A stretch of DNA of 64,000 bases from Streptomyces seoulensis (GTDB lineage: Bacteria > Actinomycetota > Actinomycetes > Streptomycetales > Streptomycetaceae): assembly GCA_013364255.1 (NCBI GenBank), contig CP054936.1, forward strand, positions 5,536,353 through 5,600,352, written 5' to 3'. The position numbers and the translations under genes are program-made. This document shows positions 59,137 to 64,000 of the stretch, piece after piece. A model generated the notes under the pieces. The model did not search any database and had not been told where the DNA came from. It saw nothing but the letters and a program-made list of their open reading frames with translations. Each line of letters opens with the position of its first letter. The stretch's first letter is position 1.

Positions 59137-60309
59137 TCACACCCCCGGCACACTCGTCTCCGCGAGGAAGGAGATGGCGTCCGGCGGGCTGTAGGGCTGC
59201 ATGAACCCTCCGGCGCGCACGTCCCGGTACAGGCGGGCCAGTTCGTGCCCGGCCATGTAGGCGCCGCCGCCCACGAGCGAGAGGCAGCGGTCGACGACGA
59301 GGCACGCCTGTTCGTTGACGAACTGCTTCCCGGCCTGGAAGTCCCGCATGAGCGCCACCGGATCGCCCGTGACCCCGTGCTCCACCGCCTCGGTGGTGTG
59401 CGCCACGACGGCGCGCACGCTGTGCAGACGGGTGTGCACGTCGGCCAGCAGCGCTCCGGCGCCGGCGGTGACCGCGTTCCGCGCGCGGTGCCGGGCAGCC
59501 GCCTTCGCCGCCAGCTCGGCCGCGCGTTCCGCGATGCCCAGGTAGATGCCGAGCATGGCGACGGTGCTCACGGCCCGGCCGGGCAGTTCGGCCGGGGTGG
59601 ACTGCCCCCACGGGCCGCGCACCCACACGTGGGCCGCGGGCACCGGACAGCTGTCGAAAGTGACGTCCGGGCTGCCGGACGACCGCATGCCCAGGGCGGC
59701 CCAACGCTCCGCGACGTGCAGCCCGGGGGTCTCCCGGGCCAGCAGGACGGCGGCGAACCGGCGGTCACCGGGATCGGCGTCCGCGGTCGCGGCCCGTACG
59801 ACGAAGTGGGTGGCCGCCGACGCCAGGGTCACGAACGTCTTGCGCCCGGTCAGTTCCCACGCCCCGTCGTCCCGTCGAGCCACCCGGGTGCTCACCCGGT
59901 GGTAGTCGCTGCCCGGCTCCGAGACCGCGCCGCTGACCAGGGCGCGGCCGTCGGCCATGGCGACGAGGAGGGCGCGCAGCGCGTCGTCCCCCGTCTCCCG
60001 CCAGTCGTGGCCGAGGGTGAGGCCGCGGCTGAACTGCATGTGCAGGGCCAGGGCCGCACCGGGGTCGGCGGCCGCGACCTGGGCGAGGGCGACGGCCACG
60101 TCGTGCGGGCTCGTCACCTGGAGTCCGCCGAGTTCGGCGGGGACGGTGGCGCCCAGGATCCCCTTGGCGCCCATGTCCGTGAACGCGGCGGTGGGGAACG
60201 AGGCGTCCCGGTCGTGTTCCGCGGCCTCCTCGCGCAGCTGCGGGAGGACGCCCGCCAGCAGGTCGCCCAGAGCGCGGCCGGCGGCGGTACGGGGCTTCAG
60301 CTCCGGCAT
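59137..60309 (-). CDS. acyl-CoA dehydrogenase family protein
   Basis: 390 residues with the ACAD order: N-terminal helices with GILGATVPAELGGLQV, middle domain SGAVSEPGSDY and GRKTFVTLASAATHFVV, and C-terminal helices with FQAGKQFVNEQACLVVDRCL. FAD enzymes of this type create a double bond next to a thioester. In clusters with a free carrier protein they can oxidise carrier-bound amino acids, as prolyl-carrier oxidases do. GGAGGTGA precedes ATG 60309. It lies 6 bp after the TPR gene. Confidence 0.88.
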   Translation of the reverse strand: MPELKPRTAAGRALGDLLAGVLPQLREEAAEHDRDASFPTAAFTDMGAKGILGATVPAELGGLQVTSPHDVAVALAQVAAADPGAALALHMQFSRGLTLGHDWRETGDDALRALLVAMADGRALVSGAVSEPGSDYHRVSTRVARRDDGAWELTGRKTFVTLASAATHFVVRAATADADPGDRRFAAVLLARETPGLHVAERWAALGMRSSGSPDVTFDSCPVPAAHVWVRGPWGQSTPAELPGRAVSTVAMLGIYLGIAERAAELAAKAAARHRARNAVTAGAGALLADVHTRLHSVRAVVAHTTEAVEHGVTGDPVALMRDFQAGKQFVNEQACLVVDRCLSLVGGGAYMAGHELARLYRDVRAGGFMQPYSPPDAISFLAETSVPGV

Positions 60310-60315
60310 GGTGCG

Positions 60316-61389
60316 TCACCTCCTCGTCTCGGCGCCGGCCGGGACGGCCGGACCGGTGCCGTCCGGCAGCAGGGGCAGCCGGTCCGCCCACGTCGCGCCC
60401 GCCGTCCGCAGCTCCGCCGCCCGCGCGGCGTCGAACGCCTGGCCGACCGTGGCCGCCAGTTCGTCCCGCTCGGCCGCCTCCGACGCGTCGATGGGCGCCC
60501 CGGTGCGGGCCACCAGTTCGTCGGCGAGCCCGAGCAGCAGGGCCGCCTGTTCGACCGCCGCCCGGTCCGCGGCGACCTGGCCGAGCCTCAGCACGGGGTA
60601 GGCCAGCAGTTTGCGGTTGCCGTCGGCGCAGAGCAAGTGCAGGGCGCGGGTCGCCATCTCCGCGGCGGCGGCGTGGTCGCCGAGCCGGCGCCTGACGTTG
60701 GCGAGGTTGCACAACTCGGCCGCCTGGGCGCGTACTTTGCGCATCCGCACGGCCAGTTCCAGGGCCTGGCGGCCCAGCGTCTCGGCATCCGTGAGCCGTC
60801 CGTCGAGGAGGGCGGCCTCGGCGAGGATGTGCAACGCGGTGCAGCGTCCGTCGTCGTCGGCGGCGTCGATCACCGCCAGCGCCCGTTCCCCGTGGCCGCG
60901 CATCCCGGCCAGGTCCCCGTCGGCCATGGCGATGCGGGCGACGCCCAGGTGCAGGTCGGCCCGTACGGCGGCGGGGGAGCCGGCCGCGGACCGCAGTCCC
61001 CGTTCCAGCAGCTCGCGGGCCCCGGCCAGGTCGCCGAGGTGGTAGGCGAGCATCCCGGCCGCGTGCCGCAGCCGCGTGGTGGTCGTGTCCGGGAGAGCCT
61101 CGCCCGCGCTGCCGTCGCGGGTGACCTCGGCGAACCACCGGGCCGCCTCCGCGATGTGCCCGTTGTAGAGCCAGAAGTGCCACACGGCGAGGCAGACGTG
61201 CGCGTAGGCCGTCGTGGCGGAGCGGGACCGGAGCAGCTCCAGCAGGGTGCGCAGCTCCTCGACGTGCTCGTTCAGCTCCTGGAAGCCGGCCTCGGGGGCC
61301 GGTCCGTTGAGGAGATCGTCGAGGTCCCGTACCGAGGCCGCGACGGCCTCCGGGTCGTCCTGGACGCAATGCCAGGGAATCAGGCTCAT
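60316..61389 (-). CDS. TPR-rich protein, possible regulator or scaffold
   Basis: 357 residues with repeated ~34-residue helical hairpins, such as RHAAGMLAYHLGDLAGAREL, RADLHLGVARIAMADGDLAG and AELCNLANVRRRLGDHAAAA, typical of TPR domains in LuxR/AfsR-type regulators. No DNA-binding or ATPase domain is present, so it could be a protein-interaction partner or a truncated regulator. ATG 61389 follows GGTGGGGGA; an upstream GTG at 61422 is possible. It shares an operon with the ACAD gene (6-bp gap). Confidence 0.8.
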   Translation of the reverse strand: MSLIPWHCVQDDPEAVAASVRDLDDLLNGPAPEAGFQELNEHVEELRTLLELLRSRSATTAYAHVCLAVWHFWLYNGHIAEAARWFAEVTRDGSAGEALPDTTTTRLRHAAGMLAYHLGDLAGARELLERGLRSAAGSPAAVRADLHLGVARIAMADGDLAGMRGHGERALAVIDAADDDGRCTALHILAEAALLDGRLTDAETLGRQALELAVRMRKVRAQAAELCNLANVRRRLGDHAAAAEMATRALHLLCADGNRKLLAYPVLRLGQVAADRAAVEQAALLLGLADELVARTGAPIDASEAAERDELAATVGQAFDAARAAELRTAGATWADRLPLLPDGTGPAVPAGAETRR

Positions 61390-61550
61390 TCCCCCACCCA
61401 ACTGCCGTTTCACCGCGATCACTTGCCGGGGAAATTAACAACTCGCCCGCACCCGGTCAACCCTTGCCCCGGCGCATTGCTCCGTGCCAACCTGCGGCGT
61501 CGCGGCGGGTCTTACCGGCACGCGCAACAGGAAACCGATCCGGAAAGCAG

Positions 61551-62291
61551 GTGCGCGAATTGAATCGCGAACCCGGAGAGTTGTCGGCCACCACGCTGGT
61601 GTTGCTCCACAGTCCCCTGGTGAGCATGTCGAGCTGGGGCAGAACCGCGGAGTGCGTCGAGGCGCTGGGGCCGCGCTGCGTCGCCGTGGAGGTGGACGAC
61701 GACCTCCGCCCGCCGTACGGTCTCGGCTACGCGCGGTGCGCCGCGGACCGGATCGCCGGCAGCGTCGGGACCGGGCCTGTGGTGCTGGTGGGACACAGTG
61801 GGGCGGGTCCGGTCCTGCCCGCCGTGACCGCCGCGCTGCACGGCCGGGTCGCCGTCGTGGGCGAGCTGTACTGCGACGCGAACCTCCCGCGCGCCGGCGC
61901 CAGCCGGGTGGACCTCATGCGCCACCAAGGCGCGGACTTCGAGAACTTCAGGGCGGAACTGGCGAACGGCCGCCGCTACCCGGACTGGTCCGACGAGGAA
62001 TTGACCGAACTGTTGCCGGACCCGCTCGACCGCAAGACGGTCCTGGCCGGCGTACGGCAACGCGGCGAGGACTTCTACCTCGAACCCCTGCCCATTCCCG
62101 ACTCCGTTCCCGAAATAGGCCGCGGATTCCTCCGGCTGTGCGCCGGATACGAATTCCCGGCGGCCGAGGCGGAGCGCCGCGGATGGCCCATCATCCGGCT
62201 GGACCAAGGCCATTTCCACCCCCTGGTCGACCCGGAGGAGACCGCCCGCGCGCTCGTGGCGGTGGCCGCCCGCCTGGTGCCCGCCGCGTGA
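61551..62291 (+). CDS. alpha/beta hydrolase
   Basis: 246 residues. Ser83 sits in VLVGHSGAGPVLP (GxSxG) and the catalytic His is probably in DQGHFHPLVDPEE near 220. It is smaller than the thioesterase at 55647 and of another subgroup. It may hydrolyse or transfer a carrier-bound intermediate. GTG 61551 is chosen with GGAAAG 4 bp upstream; TTG 61560 is possible. Its stop overlaps the next start (GTGA), so it is coupled to the condensation protein. Confidence 0.85.
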   Translation: MRELNREPGELSATTLVLLHSPLVSMSSWGRTAECVEALGPRCVAVEVDDDLRPPYGLGYARCAADRIAGSVGTGPVVLVGHSGAGPVLPAVTAALHGRVAVVGELYCDANLPRAGASRVDLMRHQGADFENFRAELANGRRYPDWSDEELTELLPDPLDRKTVLAGVRQRGEDFYLEPLPIPDSVPEIGRGFLRLCAGYEFPAAEAERRGWPIIRLDQGHFHPLVDPEETARALVAVAARLVPAA

Positions 62292-63553
62292 GCGACGCAT
62301 TCCACGCACCGGTCTCCCGGCTCCAGCGGGACATGCTGGACTTCGCCCACGGACCCGGAGACGGCAGCGACATGCTGGTCATCCGGTGGGCGCACCGGCT
62401 CCTCGGGCCGCTCGACCCGGCCGCGCTGCGCACCGCCCTGGCGGACGTCGTCCAGCGGCACACCGTGCTGCGCTCCGCCTTCCTGCCCGCCGACGGCGCC
62501 GGCTACCGGGCCGAGGTCCACGCCCGTGTGCCCTCCCCCCTGACCGTCACCGACGTGCGCCGCCTTCCGCCGGACGCCCGGGAGGAGGCGTGGCGGCGCG
62601 CCCTGCGCACCATCGCCCCGCTCAACCCGCGGACGCCGCCGCACCTGCGGGCGACCCTGCTGGTGGAGTCCGGCACGGAGGCGCGCCTGCTCCTGGAGGC
62701 CTACCACCCCGCGTTCGACGGCTGGTCGCAGGCGGTGGTCGACCAGGAAATCGCCGTCGCCTACGCGGCCGCGTGCGCCGGGCGCCGGCCGAGCCCCTGG
62801 GAGCCGGACGACTTCGGGACGGCGGCGGCCGCCGAAGCACGTCTGGCGGGGTCGGCCGAGCTGGCGCGGGCGGCCGGCCACTGGAGCACGGTGCTCCGGG
62901 ACCTGCCGGAGGCCAACCGGCAGCCGCCCGTCGGCGACCTGACCGCGTCCGAGGCCCGGGTCGCGCTGGAGAAGCCGGACTTCCACCAGATCGTCCTGGC
63001 CGCGGCCAGGAACCGGGTGCGGCCCAGCACCGTCTGCCTCACGGCCTGGCTGCGGACCCTGTCCGACGCCGTCGGCAGCGCCGACGTCGCCGTGGCCATG
63101 CCCGTGGCGCTCCGCGACGACGAGGCGCTCGGCGACGCGGTGGGGCCCTACGTCAACCAGGTGCTGGTACGGGCCGTGCCGGGCGGGCCGGACGACGTGA
63201 AGGCCGTGCTGCGCCGGGTGGACTCCGCCTTCTGGACCAGCTGGCGGCACCGTGCGGTCCCGTACCAGACGGTGCTGGAGGCGCTCGGCTCCGACTTCCG
63301 CTACCGCTTCCGGTTCGGCTACCACGAGGGCGGCGGCGACGGTCCGTGGGACGCGACCGGGGTGAGCACGGTCCCCCTGGACGTGCCCGTCGACACCACC
63401 CTGCGCCGCGACGCCGCCCTGGAGCTCACGCACACCGCCGGCGCCGCGTCGGGCGTCGTACTGTGCCGTGACGGGGGCCTGCCGGGCTGGAGCGCCGGCC
63501 GGCTCGCCGCCGCCTTCACCGCCCATGTGTCCCGACTCACCGACCCCGCCTGA
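62288..63553 (+). CDS. condensation-domain-like protein with altered active site
   Basis: 421 residues with the condensation fold: RLQRDMLDFAH (C1-like), RHTVLRSAFLPADG (C2), and the active-site region Y139-H140-PAF-D144-G145 instead of HHxxxDG. The second His, usually essential, is kept; the first is Tyr. AVPYQTVLEALGSDFRYRFRFGY fits the C6-C7 region. It could be an acyl- or aminoacyl-transferase to an unusual acceptor rather than a standard peptide-bond former. Confidence 0.85.
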   Translation: MSDAFHAPVSRLQRDMLDFAHGPGDGSDMLVIRWAHRLLGPLDPAALRTALADVVQRHTVLRSAFLPADGAGYRAEVHARVPSPLTVTDVRRLPPDAREEAWRRALRTIAPLNPRTPPHLRATLLVESGTEARLLLEAYHPAFDGWSQAVVDQEIAVAYAAACAGRRPSPWEPDDFGTAAAAEARLAGSAELARAAGHWSTVLRDLPEANRQPPVGDLTASEARVALEKPDFHQIVLAAARNRVRPSTVCLTAWLRTLSDAVGSADVAVAMPVALRDDEALGDAVGPYVNQVLVRAVPGGPDDVKAVLRRVDSAFWTSWRHRAVPYQTVLEALGSDFRYRFRFGYHEGGGDGPWDATGVSTVPLDVPVDTTLRRDAALELTHTAGAASGVVLCRDGGLPGWSAGRLAAAFTAHVSRLTDPA

Positions 63554-63594
63554 CCCACCCGTTCCGGCACCGACGTGCCGTGGAGGAGACCACG

Positions 63595-64000
63595 TTGACG
63601 ATCCATCACTCCGCCGAGGGCTACCGGTCCAACGCGGACATGTACGCCGCCGCGCGCCCCGGCTACCCCGCCGAGGCCGTGGGGACGTTCGCGGCCGAGG
63701 TGGGCGTCCGCCCCGGCCGCCGCGTCCTCGACCTCGGCGCCGGGACCGGGAAGTTCACCCGCCAGCTCGTCGAGCTGGGCGCCTCGGTGAGCGCCGTGGA
63801 GCCCGTCGAGGCCATGATCGAGCGGCTGCGGGAGACGGTGCCCGAGGCGGACGCGCACCTGGCCGCCGCCGAGTCGCTGCCGTTCGCCGCCGGGACCTTC
63901 GACGCCGCCGTGGCCGCCCAGGCCTGGCACTGGCTCGACGGCCCCGCCGTCCTGACCGAACTGGAGCGGGTGCTGACGGCGGACGGCGCGCTCGGCCTGA
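63595..64000 (+). CDS. class I SAM-dependent methyltransferase, cut by the window edge
   Basis: The first ~135 residues are visible. The SAM motif is VLDLGAGTGKFTRQL near 43, with AVEPVEAMIERLR (post-I) and FAAGTFDAAVAAQAWHWLD (motif II-III). TTG 63595 has GGAGGAG 6 bp upstream. It probably methylates the NRPS product or a precursor. The C-terminus is outside the window. Confidence 0.92.
   Translation, partial: MTIHHSAEGYRSNADMYAAARPGYPAEAVGTFAAEVGVRPGRRVLDLGAGTGKFTRQLVELGASVSAVEPVEAMIERLRETVPEADAHLAAAESLPFAAGTFDAAVAAQAWHWLDGPAVLTELERVLTADGALGL

Noticed and set aside
53762..60309. Pyrrole-type (prolyl-carrier oxidation) pathway
   Set aside because: Adenylation, carrier and ACAD genes are all present, but the adenylation code does not match the proline code I know, so this pathway is not claimed.

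Overview
The window is chromosomal DNA of a Streptomyces species. The evidence is very high GC, strong third-position GC bias, frequent GTG and TTG starts, and an ordered block of Streptomyces developmental and haem genes (bdtA-like regulator, bS22-type ribosomal protein, rsbN, bldN, rex, hemA, hemC, hemD, hemB). It opens inside an rRNA operon (23S 3' end, 5S, terminator). The species cannot be named from the sequence alone.

Layout: 1-1257 rRNA. 1277-9267: a HAD phosphatase, membrane protein, MFS exporter, AcuC-type deacetylase, an uncharacterised protein, a BdtA-like regulator, the tiny basic ribosomal protein, an NAD-dependent epimerase and an acyltransferase. 9387-13481: rsbN and bldN (anti-sigma and developmental ECF sigma), a HAD-IB hydrolase and a glutaredoxin. 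13803-21706: Rex operator, rex-hemA-hemC-hemD operon and hemB, interrupted by a VOC protein and a WYL regulator. 21670-27798: two lipoproteins, a membrane-spanning HTH regulator with palindromic upstream sites, a DUF4253 protein, a WhiJ-like HTH/DUF397/ATPase trio around a perfect inverted repeat, and a secreted protein with a duplicated domain. 27878-31392: polymorphic-toxin locus with one deaminase-type toxin and three SUKH-like immunity genes. 31470-35251: divergent argS and class I lysS. 35287-38849: DUF2637 membrane protein and two DUF3558 lipoproteins. 39046-51962: rtcB, an apparently frameshifted small membrane gene, SDR, YnfA, a flavin monooxygenase/FMN reductase pair, a two-component system, an MprF-like protein, a TetR/MFS pair and an IclR regulator, followed by a STAS protein (52054).

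52528-64000 (running off the edge) is a compact natural-product locus built from free-standing NRPS parts. A leftward operon encodes thioesterase, carrier protein, adenylation enzyme and condensation protein. Around it lie a branched-chain-type aminotransferase, an SDR, an acyl-CoA dehydrogenase, a TPR protein, an alpha/beta hydrolase, a second condensation-like protein and a methyltransferase. Both condensation proteins carry altered HHxxxDG motifs and the adenylation code is one I do not recognise, so the product cannot be predicted. This is the best candidate for an undescribed system here; the toxin with three immunity genes is second.

Several short tandem repeats (9-26 bp units) lie at gene ends or in leaders, and three of them include a stop codon. 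Function calls rest on motif recognition by eye; no database search was run.
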